Below are positions 25,168 to 36,001 of a DNA stretch of 64,000 nt, one piece after another. The position numbers and the translations under genes are program-made. Under the pieces are notes generated by a model, which did no database searches, was not told where the DNA came from, and worked only from the letters and a program-made list of their open reading frames with translations. The DNA is taken from contig NC_037600.1 in NCBI RefSeq assembly GCF_003073045.1, positions 17,252,352 through 17,316,351 on the forward strand, in the 5' to 3' direction. The first letter of the stretch is position 1. Each line of letters begins with the position of its first letter. Origin of the DNA: Pomacea canaliculata (taxonomy: Eukaryota; Mollusca; Gastropoda; Architaenioglossa; Ampullariidae).

Positions 25168-25427
25168 AAAATTTTAACTAGAAATTATGAGCAAAAAAAG
25201 AGAAATTCAAATAATTATCTTATATAAACATCACAATAAGTTTTACAATTAAAATAAATATTGAAATACATTAATAATATTCAAATTATACTATTAACTT
25301 CAAAATCATTTGAACATCTACAACATTAGTTGAAACTAATTGTAAAACTTATTTTAAGGATGAAGTGTCGGGGATTAAATGTCCAGGGTAAGTGACTGGA
25401 CACCAATCAGAATAATTAAGCACATAC
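25168..25427. other. AT-rich flank of the satellite array, no gene seen
   Basis: Just outside the satellite the sequence becomes simple AT-rich DNA, with attaact, aaactaat and aaaacttat motifs. No open frame, terminal repeat or family match was recognised. Confidence 0.5.
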
Positions 25428-25651
25428 CAATTCGTGTTCGTTTTCCTAGATCTGTCTTTAAAACCCAACTCGAGACGTTCTACATCCTTTGAAGATTTTA
25501 AGGGAAACTGTAACCCTTGTGGCAGATGTCAGCTCCTTTTCTTGGGTTTGGTACTCCTATTTTTCACATCTTTCACATCAGTTTTCATCTCTTCCAGAAG
25601 AGGCAGTATATGCTGTACAGCTTTCCGTAGTTTATCTTGTTTACCTGGAAC
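25428..25651 (-). pseudogene. DUF4806-like protein exon, interrupted by a stop
   Basis: On the minus strand a single frame reads LRKAVQHILPLLEEMKTD, then a lysine-rich stretch ending KKRS, an in-frame TGA, then LPQGLQFPLKSSKDVERLEL. The LPxGxxFPLxxxxDxxxLE pattern resembles the DUF4806 family, which occurs in many animal proteins that often lie near transposons. The block is bounded by a ttccag acceptor-like signal at the 25651 side and a gtatgt donor-like signal at 25422-25427, so it looks like an internal exon. The premature stop, or a small frameshift around it, suggests a relic. A further minus-strand exon-like piece with a donor at about 25851 lies upstream, but I could not assign it. 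Confidence 0.45.
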
Positions 25652-26420
25652 CTGGAACCAACGAACGCAATAGCAGAAAACATGTAAAATAGTGATTCTT
25701 ATTTATTTCAATTTTTTTCAATATGGCAAAAGAAGCCTGGGATTTTGCACTTCTAGTTATATTTCAAAAAAACACTGTTCAAAAGTCTTGGTCGAGGGTA
25801 AGAACAAACAAAATGTTAAAATGATTATGAAACGAAATGACTTCCAATTACCTTCCAAGGGGTTGTGGGTCCCTGTGTGGCAGGACGAACACCATAACCA
25901 AAGCCACACTATCTGTATGGAAATAAATATTTAAAAAAGTAGGCAAATAAGATTTCACAAATCAAGATTAAAAGCACAGCATAATTTCAACTTTAATATA
26001 ATCACTTTAGTCACTTTCACTCTTATAGGGCAAAATCATAACCAAAGTTACACTATTTGTGGCTTAATGACATTTTTATAGTGTTCAAACAGTTTCAGGT
26101 ATTGTCTTTTTTTCCTTCTTTTCTCCTGCAGCACACAATGACATTGTAACGGATAAGTACTTAGTAGAGGGGGTTAGGAGGGGAAGATCGACAACCGTGG
26201 TTGATCTTGATCTAGGGTAGTGGGCTGGAAGTTGTTTGCCCTTGAGCAAATGACGTAAACTGTGATGTCAAAATAAGGTGACGAAAAAGATAGAGGAAAA
26301 TAACGTTAGAGAAAAAAACGGTGGGCAGAGAGCTAACGGCGGAACAGAAGTTGGAGTTGGTGGTTTTTCTCTGGACTTTCTCGCTACTGCTGCGACCCGC
26401 GAATAAGTATTACCTGGAAG
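25652..26420. other. Intergenic, partly repetitive, no gene called
   Basis: The segment ataaccaaagc-cacactat-tgt occurs twice with variation (about 25890 and 26040), indicating a short duplication. The G-rich stretch near 26165-26240 has no family match. No coding region is supported here. Confidence 0.4.
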
Positions 26421-26449
26421 TTACCAGAGAGCTTAGATATAGAGAGGGT
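26421..26449 (+). repeat. Left terminal inverted repeat of P-like element
   Basis: It starts ttaccagagagc and ends agagagggt, and is the exact reverse complement of 30596-30624. Inside it a subterminal block at 26493-26511 matches the complement of 30525-30543 at 16 of 19 positions. Confidence 0.9.
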
Positions 26450-26518
26450 TCACTTCGCGACCGGCGGGAAAACTCGTCGGTTAGAGTTATCTTTCGTAAT
26501 GGGATGCTACGAAACAAC

Positions 26519-26643
26519 ATGGCACAAAGCGATCGTTTGAGGCAAGGCGGGCAATTTTGCTCTGCAATAAACTGTAAAAACGCCAGATTTAAATCAACCT
26601 CAAAAGAAAAACTTTTCCACAATTTCCCAAAGGACGAAGAGAG
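26519..26643 (+). CDS. THAP transposase exon 1: N-terminal half of THAP zinc finger
   Basis: Translation from the ATG at 26519 gives a short leader, then FCSAINCKNARFKSTSKEK and LFHNFPKDEER. This supplies the first two cysteines (C-x4-C) and the conserved HxFP segment of the C2CH THAP DNA-binding domain. The exon ends at a GTAAGC donor (26644) with two bases of an arginine codon. THAP domains at the N-terminus are the DNA-binding module of P-element transposases and of THAP9. An upstream in-frame ATG at 26504 lies inside the subterminal repeat and is also possible. The exon is intact. Confidence 0.8.
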
Positions 26644-26889
26644 GTAAGCTAAAAATTTATTCTCAAATTACGATCCATAAGTGTACTGTAGTTGAGAGCA
26701 GTCTACCACAACGCGTTTGCTTGATTTCTGTGGTTATTAAAACGACTTTACTGATTATACTGTGAAACTGTGTGACGAATTCTCCCTTATCTGATGACAA
26801 ACCTATTTAAATTTGTTATAGTATTTTCATTTAAGGCATTCGTCACTGGGGTGAGGTGTTATTAATATATTGAAAAATTATTACAACAG

Positions 26890-27075
26890 GTGCAAAATAT
26901 GGATGAACTTTACGAGAAGGAAAGATTTTGACCGTCTTACACCATCTGATGTGTATAGAAAAGGATACTTTCTCTGCTCGGATCATTTCGAGGAAAGACA
27001 GTACAACTGTCCAACCCAAAAAAAAAAAGTCTTGTCTGGAATGCAGTTCCCACAATTTTCTCCATACCAAATCCA
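26890..27075 (+). pseudogene. THAP transposase exon 2: C-terminal half of THAP domain, frameshifted
   Basis: After an acaacag acceptor the reading continues R-CKIWMNFTRRKDFDRLT and then YFLCSDHFEE, giving the conserved tryptophan and the C-x2-H pair that complete the C2CH zinc site. The open frame then passes an 11-base A run (27018-27028). Past it, the diagnostic THAP terminal motif AVPTIF (27043-27060) is present but in a shifted frame. The frame break is therefore in the A run and may be a real indel or a sequencing error. The 3' end of the exon is uncertain; a caag-gtt donor candidate lies at about 27083. Confidence 0.75.
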
Positions 27076-27612
27076 CCATGCAAGGTTGATAACTTATGAT
27101 TATTAGATAATAATATATTCCAATATATATTACTAAGCCATATATTACCTTCATGGGCTTCTGTTTCTGTCATATTTATTTTTTAAATTAACATTTATCA
27201 TGAGAGAATCACTCTAACTGGGACATAAGGCTAATGATGATCATAGCTGGCACTGCAAAAGGTCTGTTTGAATGTGTGTGTGTTTGTACAGATTCTACAT
27301 ATAGATTTATTGGATATTTTGGCTACTGTTAACTCCTTTCATTATGCTAATAGGTGCAAAATCTGTAAATCACATTTCCATGTACCTGTATTTGTAGGTA
27401 ACTTCTTCAAGAAAGCGACCAATGGACAGAATGTCCAAACCTACCTCTGCAAAGCAGCCCAGGATTTCACAGAAAGCTGTAGTCTTGCATGGTAATTGTT
27501 TTTAAATCATATATGTCTTCTTGCTATTTTTCATTCATTAAGAAAATATTTATAAAATGAGGGGTGATTTGTCCAGTACATTATAAGCATCTTTTTTATA
27601 CATCTGTTTGCA

Positions 27613-27915
27613 GAAGAACAAGCAGATATTGCAGTTGAGCCTTCATGCTCTATAACTGTGCCAGATTCTCCTACAAAAGCTGAATTAAAGATGGAGATCA
27701 CAAATCTTAAAGAAAAACTCAGCAGCCTGATGGAAGAGCTCGAAAAGAAGGAAACAAAAAAGCGTAGCAGAAACAGAAGGAGCCAAAAGAAAGCAAAAAA
27801 AGCTACCATTTTAAAACAACTGTCTACCATTCTTCCATCTGAGAGCATGACATTTTTTACATCACAGTTAAGAGAAAATAATAAGAGCAAGAATGGATAT
27901 AGATGGACAGAGAAA
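27613..27915 (+). pseudogene. P-type transposase linker and coiled-coil segment
   Basis: A tttgcag acceptor at 27606-27612 is followed by an open frame with an acidic, then leucine/lysine-rich helix containing ELKMEITNLKEKLSSLMEEL. This is the leucine-zipper-like oligomerisation region that follows the THAP domain in P-type transposases. It ends SKNGYRWTE, matching the block just before the catalytic region, and is then closed by a stop at 27916 because of a frameshift. Confidence 0.7.
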
Positions 27916-29110
27916 TGACAAAGTAACAGCTCTCTCTTTGCTTCATACAAGTCTGAAGGCCTATCGTTTTGCTGAAGAAAATTTTTTTTGCTCCCTTCTG
28001 TATCAACATTGAAGAGGACGATGCAAAAAAATCAAGATTTACCAGGATTTAGTGAAAAAATATAGAAGGACTCAAGGTGAAAATAGCTGCATATCCTCCA
28101 AACTCAAATCTGTGTGCTCTACTGATAGATGAAATGACTATTAAAGAACAAGTTAAATATAATGAAGAAAAAATGAAGTAGAAGGCTTTGAAGACTTCGG
28201 AGTGACTCAAGAACACCTCATAGCCAATCATGCTACAGTGTTTATGTGAGAGATTGATATCTTCCTGGAACAGCCAATTGGCTATTTTCTCTCAGTGGAC
28301 CAATGCCCAGTGAAAGGCAGTTTGACCTGATCAAAGAATGTGTGAATAAAGTGCAGGGTGCTGGTTTGAAGGTGAAGGTGATCATAGCAGACCAGGGGGC
28401 AAACAATAGAAAAACATTTGAAAAGCAGTTTAATATATCAGAAGCCATCCATTCTTATTACAATAATAACGGGAAGATCTTTTTCATGTATGATCCCCAC
28501 ATCTTCTAAAAAACATACGTAACAATTTAAAGAAGCATGGTTTTCTTGTGAATGGCAGTTTGTGCTCTTGGGAACATGTGGAAACTTTTTCAAGTTTGAC
28601 AAACAAAATTCTGTGCGAATGGCACCAAAGTTAACTGAAAAACACATGATCCTTCCCCCTTTCAGTAAAATGAATGTTTTGTTGGCTGCACAGGTTCTGT
28701 CTCACTCAGTTGCAGCTGGGATATCAACATTAGTGCAGTTTGGAACACTTCCTGGTGCTGCTAAACAAACAGCACTATTTATTGAACGCTTTGACCAGTT
28801 GTTTAATGCATTTAACAGCAGCAGACTCAGTTCAGGAAGACAGATGGGTCATGCAATGTCACGATCATCTGGCATAAAGAGTTTTTCTGTGACACTTTGC
28901 AATGGTTGCGCACTGTTGAAACACCCTCATCCAATGCACTACCTTGTCTGACAGGGTGGAAGATGACTGTGCAGGCTCTGCTTGAGCTTTTTGATGAGCT
29001 TCAGACAAATCATGGTATTTCATTCCTTCTTACAGATAGACTGAATCAAGACTGCTTAGAAAACTTTTTTCTTGCATTCGGGGAAAAGGGGACATCTACA
29101 TAATCCCACT
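27916..29110 (+). pseudogene. P-type transposase catalytic region, multiple frameshifts
   Basis: Conserved blocks occur in order but in different frames: TALSLLHTSLKAYRF; LLPSVSTLKR; LLIDEMTIKEQVKYN (containing the first acidic DE); GFEDFG; QPIGYF; KVIIADQGANNRKTF (second acidic D); MYDP followed in another frame by HLLKNIRNNLKKHG; and LLTDRLNQDCLENFF. All are characteristic of the RNase-H-like and GTP-binding insertion regions of P-element/THAP9 transposases. At least six frame changes are needed, several at homopolymers (for example the T run at about 27983-27990 and the A run at 28161-28166). The copy is inactive as written. Confidence 0.8.
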
Positions 29111-29820
29111 GCAGAACAGTTTTAGATTATTCTTCCGTCAGCTCATGATTGAGAACCTGTTTCATCACAGTCGTGGAAGTAATTGCCAGAAGGACAATGA
29201 CAGCTCTTTATTGACTCTGACATCTGTGACCGCTGACAAACAACAGGACATAATGAATATGTAATGAAGATATTGATGACAATGACTATGACCATGACAG
29301 TGATTGTTTAAATGACAAAGACATTAGTGATAAAGTAAATATCACTTTCAATAATTTTGATGATGATAACTGTAGTGACCCTCTAGCCATTTTCTCCATA
29401 CAACCACTACCAAAAACAAATGTTTAAACATTGCAGAAGAAAATGTGTTGCACTATATTTCAGGATATCTTGTAAAAAGTTAATGGGAAAGATTTGTGAT
29501 CAAATGTAAGACAACTATTGCAGGATCTCTCACAGGATCAGAATCAGAAAAGTTTCTTATAAGCAAGCAGTTTGGTGGACTCAATATTCCAAGCAAAATT
29601 CTGATGAGACAGTTAAGATATTAGAGTGTACCTATTGTAAAAATATGACCAGTTACTTCCTGGGAAAAAAGTTAAATCTCAGTTGATTCGACTTCTGTGG
29701 GAAGAGCTAAAAAGCATTGACCTCTGTTTGGACAACAATGCTTAGTGAATGTGATCTGAAAGGAAGGGTGATTAATCTGTTTATCAATGTTCGCCTTTCA
29801 TTTTTCGTTGAAAGATAGCT
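29111..29820 (+). pseudogene. P-type transposase C-terminal region, decayed
   Basis: Short pieces match the end of the family: NPTAEQFRLFFRQLMIENL near 29105-29160, LHYISGYLVKS near 29450, and a final hydrophobic-basic stretch INLFINVRLSFFVER near 29773-29815. An acidic, low-complexity segment lies between them. Stops and frameshifts are frequent. The 780 bp from here to the right terminal repeat is AT-rich and holds no recognisable coding sequence. Confidence 0.6.
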
Positions 29821-30595
29821 CTGTGTCCTTTTTTGAAAAAGGAACAAAAAAGAAATAGAAAAATGTTGAAGTTTCATCATTTGTAGCTTTTCAGCTAAAG
29901 TAATTTAAAATTATTTTTAGATCAGTGTGAAAAAAAATGTTATAAATCTTTATTTAAAGTACATGTGTGAATGATCCCTTTTGAGTATCTGCTTGCTGTA
30001 TATTTCATAGTAGGCATAGCTGTTATCTTTAAATTGTCCACCAATGTTCTTACATAAGGATATGAATGTAGATAAATATATACATTATTATTAGCAGTAT
30101 TATGATTTGTGTGAGAATTTATTGCTGCATGCTTGTATGTAAGCAGAAATCTATGTCTCAGTATGTGAGCAAGTCTTCTGAATGTGGCTTGTTTATATTC
30201 ATGTGTAAGTCTGTTTTTAACTGCTTTTCTCATATTCATAAATTCTCATATTTAGATTTTATGGATTTTAAATAAATGCAAATTTGTGCTCATTGATGTG
30301 CTGTTTGAATTTATAAAAGTTATCCTTTTAAATATAGTCAGCTGTCATACTTGTATTAAAACTCTCCCAAACTACACTCGTCTAAGCAATTCTCATCAAT
30401 AAAAGACACAAAAATATGTTCTTAGATAAACGTCATTTCATATCGCAAACGCCTAGACATTTACTCCAAAGATAAACAAGCTAGCGACGACTTTGTTTAG
30501 TAGTGTTGATAGTAGCAACTGCGGCGTAGCATATCATTTCGAAGGGACGCAACTCCGTCACTGCTTTTCTTAACAATAAGATAAAGAAGGAGTGC

Positions 30596-30624
30596 ACCCT
30601 CTCTATATCTAAGCTCTCTGGTAA
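30596..30624 (-). repeat. Right terminal inverted repeat of P-like element
   Basis: It reads accctctctat to ctctctggtaa and pairs perfectly with 26421-26449. The adjoining bases (30618-30628) also pair with 26406-26414 if an 11-base insertion on the left side is skipped. Confidence 0.9.
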
Positions 30625-32033
30625 TACTGCGTTTATACTACAGGTGGATGTACTTCACAGATCGTGATTTACTGTAGTTCGTGTCCGCACCGTGGGGGGA
30701 GCTCTGTGGCTTGGGCATCCCGCAGTACAGTTTCTTGGTGGGGCCAAGAAACCACACACTGGTGTGAGCGAGAAAACAACGGTCCCAGAACAGAAAACTT
30801 GGTGCAAAACTGGTGCACTGACCTCCATCTGTCGCCTGGAAGACAGTTCAACAGCCTGAGAGTAAGCGCCGGTGGAGGAAAGGTTTCCTCCCGGCCTTCA
30901 GCTAACCTATCATCATCCTGCCAAACACCTAGAGGCACCGCATGTGCAAGACCGAGACGTTCTGCTTGTAAACTGTTGGTATCGTAAAAACAATTTATTT
31001 TTAATAATAAATAGACTTCTAGGAAAGAAGATTAGTGGGACTAATTAGAATAGAGGCTTGAGGGTCACAAAGACGTTTAATATAAAAGGTTTGGGTTTCA
31101 TCAAGAACGAACATTTTATACTATAATACAGTGGATATTAACATTGGTAATTCATCAAGAAAGGACAGTCCGGAGACAGCGGAATACTTCATCGTGACAG
31201 TATTTATGGAATCAACTTTATGTTAACTCTAATAGTACGTTGGTGATGATGATAATATATTGTAAATATAATCTTGCTTGGCGAATAGAGGAGTGAATCT
31301 CTGATTGTTGATACTTTGCCTTGTTTCATATAAAATGTGGTTTGAATTCAATAATTATTCATGGCTCTAAGAACGCCACGCCTCAAGCGATCAGAATATT
31401 TTGGTTTGTGGAAAGAATGCGCGTGTCCGCGGACGGTCCGTGACAGACATAGCAGTCATTTTGACCATTAATGCTCATATGCTTTATAAAATTTTTTCTA
31501 CACAAGAATTAATTATGAATATTATGAATCAAAATAAATTGCACTTACTTAATGACGTGCAGGAGAACTGAAGCATAGAAACATGAGGAATCTGGCTTTA
31601 TAGCTCTAATTAATGAAGCTTGCATCTGGTTCAACATTTTGTGGGCCAGTTGCACATCCTGTGACCACTTTCATCTTTAAATGCATCAGCCAGCTATCTA
31701 GAATAACAGTAAAATAAATTATTGACCATTATATACAGTCATTACCATTTGTTGTAGAGAAAATACCATTAAAGTTAATTTGTCTGAATTGATACTTCCA
31801 GTCACAATCAGTTGTCAATGACGGCTATATGAGGTTTTGCGGTTCACCACTGCGAACACAATCCTCTGCTGCACTGTGTCAAATATTCTTAATTACCTGC
31901 TGCAGTGGAAAGTTTGGGTTTGAACACGTTTAAGCTGCCAAAAAGATATAAAATTCACATTATACACAAAAATCCCTTAACCATACAAACGCTCGTCTTC
32001 TTTGGAACACATAAAACATGAAAGGTTTATGAG
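30625..32033. other. Unassigned intergenic DNA
   Basis: The segment 30660-30990 is relatively GC-rich with a 107-codon plus-strand open frame that I do not recognise and that has an equally open frame opposite. The rest is AT-rich. No terminal repeats or conserved domain were found. Confidence 0.3.
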
Positions 32034-32040
32034 CTATCAG

Positions 32041-32258
32041 TAAGGTGACCAGACGTCCCGCTTTTTTAGGCGACAGTCCCGCTTTGACCTCGTGTCCCGC
32101 CTGCTCATCGGCGGGACGCCCAATGCTCCCGCTTTCTGGCAAGTCCATCAAATGTCCCGGTTGTCTTTAAAAATCACTTTTTTCGGCGTTCTTTGACGGT
32201 GACGACACCATCATCGGCACGTGTCCCGCTTTCGCCCCGGAAACGTCTGGTCACCTTA
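32041..32258 (+). mobile_element. 218-bp hAT-like MITE
   Basis: Terminal inverted repeats taaggtgaccagacgt (32041-32056) and its complement ending at 32258 are flanked by the direct repeat ctatcag (32034-32040 and 32259-32265). The interior contains several copies of a tcccgcttt motif, as subterminal repeats of hAT elements often do, and has no coding capacity. The visible duplication is 7 bp, one short of the usual hAT 8 bp. Confidence 0.85.
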
Positions 32259-32265
32259 CTATCAG

Positions 32266-35214
32266 CATAGCTCACACACAGCCCAGGACTTGCAAGACAA
32301 AAAAAATAAATAAATAAGAGAAATATTATGATACTGCCTATAAGAAACATGGCCTTTTAACGCTCTATATCAGAAACAGAAGGAACTGTCGAAATTATGT
32401 TGCTTTCGAATGGGTAAGTTCATGACCTACACTTTCACAATTTATTTGAGGAAAATTCTGACAGGTCCGAATTCTCTGTCTCGCTAACGGCTAAAGAATT
32501 ATCAAATTGCAAGCGTTTAGAACTGCTGGGCCCGATTTCTACTTCTCTCTGGAAAACTTTTGCATTTATTGCGTTAATGTGTACTCTAATCTTTCTTCTC
32601 TTAGCATAATATTCTGCACTGAACTTGGACCATTTCTGGAATTAAATCTTCAATAACTATGCTAATTTAGAGCATATAAATCTTACATACTGTATTGAAG
32701 AGTCCAACACATGTATCAGTATTGGAATTGACGGCTGAAGACGCTTAATTATAATTCCTGTTGCGAAAAGTGTAGAAACATAACTTTGGCAAATGGCGCG
32801 CAGTTCCGATCACGTACACCATTGGCTAAAAGTCACGTGCCATTATTAGGGGTTATGCCCTTGGTTGGTAAGACGTCACGGCCGGACTCCTAAACGCACG
32901 TGCTGGGTGCTGAACCAAAAATCACGTCGATCACGGAATGGTCCTGGCAGGCGATTCTTTCTTTACCCAGAATAGCTCCAGTTAAATCCGCCCATACGAT
33001 AAAACCTCGTCTAGGCGAGGTAATCCCAAAACGGGTCAGTACCGCACTTAACACAGTTAACCCTTCCTATGTTTTTATCCATTCAACCATATACATTCAA
33101 CATACCACTGTTAGTCCGTGAGTCACAAAAGGGTTAAAAGTCTGAAAAACACTGGAGCACGACTGATCCATGACACTCGATCTCCATTGAGAACTTTTAC
33201 GCCAGCTTAAACGACTTGTCCAAACTTTCCACAGGTAATCAAAGAATATCTGAGAAAGTGCAGCATAAGGATTCTTTCCCAATGGTGAAGAAAGGAACCT
33301 CATATAGATAGCCCATTTACATGATTGGTTGCATGGATGCATCAATTCAGACAAATTAACTTAATAGTCTCTTTTTCGACAACAACTGGTAATAATTGTA
33401 TGATGGTTAATAATTTATTTACAATAATTCTAGACAGCTGGGTGCAGGCGTTTAAAGATAAGTGATTAAACAAACTTTATTAATTTTAAAAGTTAAGTAA
33501 AAAAAGCAAAACAAATATGGGAAAATAGCTAATTTTCTAACTCTAAGCTCTATATTTTTATCCAGGTATGAAGGTCACTAAACGATTTGCCGCCTTGGTG
33601 CATATTTATTTCACGGGAATAGACACATACAAAATATCAGGATAGATGAAGGATTCGTATGTTAAGTTTTGCATTTTTAATCAGAGTTGTATAATCTTTA
33701 TATCTCATCTGCATTTTTTTTTAATATGTTAAATATAATTTACATAGCATGTACTATTCGTACTCAACAAAAGAAGAATTAGAGCCAGAGTTAGAGAACA
33801 TTTTGAGTAGCCAGAAATGCCATGAATAACGAGCCACACACGGAATCGTACAACGACCATACGGGTTTTAGTCCGCTAAGGTCCAGTGCCATTGAAAATC
33901 AGCCATGCAATGGCCGCGGGGTGAGCAGTTCAATGCTGCAAGGCTATTACGTACGCAGCTGGCGTGAGAAAGGAACGGCCCTGGGAACTGTCCACTCTTA
34001 CCCTGTACAACAAAGACATAACTTAATTATATTAGCACACTACTATAGTACTGCTACATATTAATATAGTCATTTTTTCTAAGACAAAAACTATCCAGGA
34101 ACGTAGCAAATATCATATAACATATGTACTGATGAACATTAGACACAAAACTTCAAGCAGATCAACGAACAAATAAGAAAAGAGAGAGATCGAGGATCGA
34201 GTAACGTCCTTCGAGCCAGCTATAGGTGAAGGAACATATATATTCTCTACACGTCTAAGCTGTTCTAAGCCGGGTACTAAACACCGATCGACGACCTTGG
34301 TCATCACAATTAATTGGCTCCGAGAAAGAATTTTTGTACAAGCTAACAAAAAAACTCTATAATAAAACAACTTATATGAGTTCTTTCGATCGGCGGTTTG
34401 GGGACCAGTGATACATTTCTTATGTTAAGGCCTTATAGTTTTACATAAAACGAATGCCAGTTTCGTACACAATATGCATCTCAACGGCATAAGAACAATT
34501 TTCGAAAAAAATAAATGTTTCTAAATTCGTTTCTTTAGAACGCTTTTAGTCTGTGCAACTGGTCCCCAAAGAGTTCACTTTTCATTATCACTTAAATGGT
34601 TACGTAGAGGGAAACAGTTCAATAAAAATGTTGTACGTACTGCTCAAAACGTATTAAAGTTCACAAAATGCCTTGCGACTAGTTAAACTCTTCATTTAAT
34701 AAATCTTTCTTATATTTTGAATATTTGTGAAGTTTCATTCGATTTTTATCGAGGAGAAATCCAGCTCAATTGATGTGAAACTAAAATTGCCGAAATTAGC
34801 AAAGGGATAAATAAATGACAGCCTTTGGAGTGGCGTCCCCTCGAAGATGCTTAGCTTCCAGGGAGGTATTAATCACTTTTTTCTTTTTTCCAAGTGCCTC
34901 CTTACCTCTAGCATTTCATTTCAATTGTCTTTTTCTTTTTCTTTCTTTCGTTCCTCTGCAAGTTTTTACACTTATAAGGCCAGGTTATTGATGGAACAAT
35001 GGCGTGATTAAGTAGTAATTTAACATAGCATTACTGTTATATACATGCTAAAAGGGGAGAGTGTCACAGAGAAAGACAAGCACACTAATCAATAAGCTAT
35101 AATCACAACTATTGACAACTAATCAATAGAGCAAAAAGGTTATAGCAATGTGTAGAAAATAAAATCATTGGTGTAAGCAGTGATATTTGTGGAACAAATA
35201 TGTTTTTAGTGAAC
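32266..35214. other. Unassigned intergenic DNA
   Basis: No gene or transposon is recognised in this 2.9 kb. The 32790-33060 stretch is relatively GC-rich with cacgtg and cgtcac motifs and a short palindrome (cctcg-tctagg-cgagg) near 33005. Several 60-85-codon open frames lack family signatures and are treated as chance. Confidence 0.3.
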
Positions 35215-35440
35215 GTTTAAAGGATTGGACGTTGGGTAGATGGCGAATATGGATGGGAAGTGATTTCCGCTGTTTCGCGGCACAGTAACTAGAATCCATT
35301 GACCATACATTGCTGTTCCTGTGACAGGGATAGTGAGTGTATGGTTATCAGACTAAGAGCAGAGTGTCTAGCTGGGATGTAGGATGAAGAGAAGTTCGGA
35401 GAAAATAGTCATGGCAGGAGCTTGCTGCAGACATGCCTAG
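35215..35440 (-). repeat. Possible CR1/L2-like LINE 3' region
   Basis: The order of segments (gtttttagtgaacgtttaaa, then a ggat-rich part, then cagtaactagaat) resembles the 3' region adjoining the CR1-like fragment near 40545-40620 in this window. I recognise the general pattern only, and no reverse transcriptase motif is present here. Confidence 0.3.
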
Positions 35441-36001
35441 ATAGAACATATGCACAGATAAGAGTTGAAGAGAATGTAATGGATGGCGATGACCTTACAG
35501 AGCTCATAATATACAGATTGACATACAGCTGTAACTTGTCTGTCAATGGTCATGTCTGCAGTAATGATGAATCTAACATTTCAGATAGACAATGTAACAC
35601 CATAACCTAGCACCGATTCTGGACATTCCTCGAAAAGAATTATGGAGATATGCAAACCAACAATTTTATAGACAAAGCTAACTAGCTTTTGCATATTGTA
35701 ATAGCTTCAATACAAAACAATACATAATAGCTTTGGAAATTATGATTGATCGATTGATTAAGGAAAATTTGTCTATAGTGGGGTTGGGTGTAGCTAGCTG
35801 TTAGTATGAAATGTTAACTCTACAACAATGCTTGCGCATTTTACTGTCACATTGCTCTTTAAGTACAACACCATTATTATGTCATTAATAGAAAAGGCTA
35901 ATCTAGAATCTGCAGGCATCAAATTATAACAGATTACTTGTATATGAAATCCTGTAATGTAGCAATTTTTAGCATATAAAGTGTTGCATTTGTAATATTT
36001 A

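Larger units (their letters stand above)
26421..30624 (+). mobile_element. P-element-like (THAP9-type) DNA transposon, 4.2 kb, decayed
   Basis: The element is delimited by 29-bp perfect terminal inverted repeats (26421-26449 and 30596-30624). With one mismatch the match extends six bases further inward. It contains a THAP zinc finger split by an intron, a coiled-coil segment, and blocks matching the P-element transposase catalytic region and C-terminus, all on the plus strand in the expected order. Many frameshifts show that it cannot make a full transposase as sequenced. An 8-bp target duplication, usual for P elements, was not found at these borders. The left border shows a small local duplication (ttacc-tggaag-ttacc) that may have altered it. 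Confidence 0.85.

Noticed and set aside
26398..30636. Target-site duplication for the P-like element
   Set aside because: Eight-base flanks do not match in any placement tried (cctggaag versus tactgcgt, or cgcgaata versus gcgtttat).
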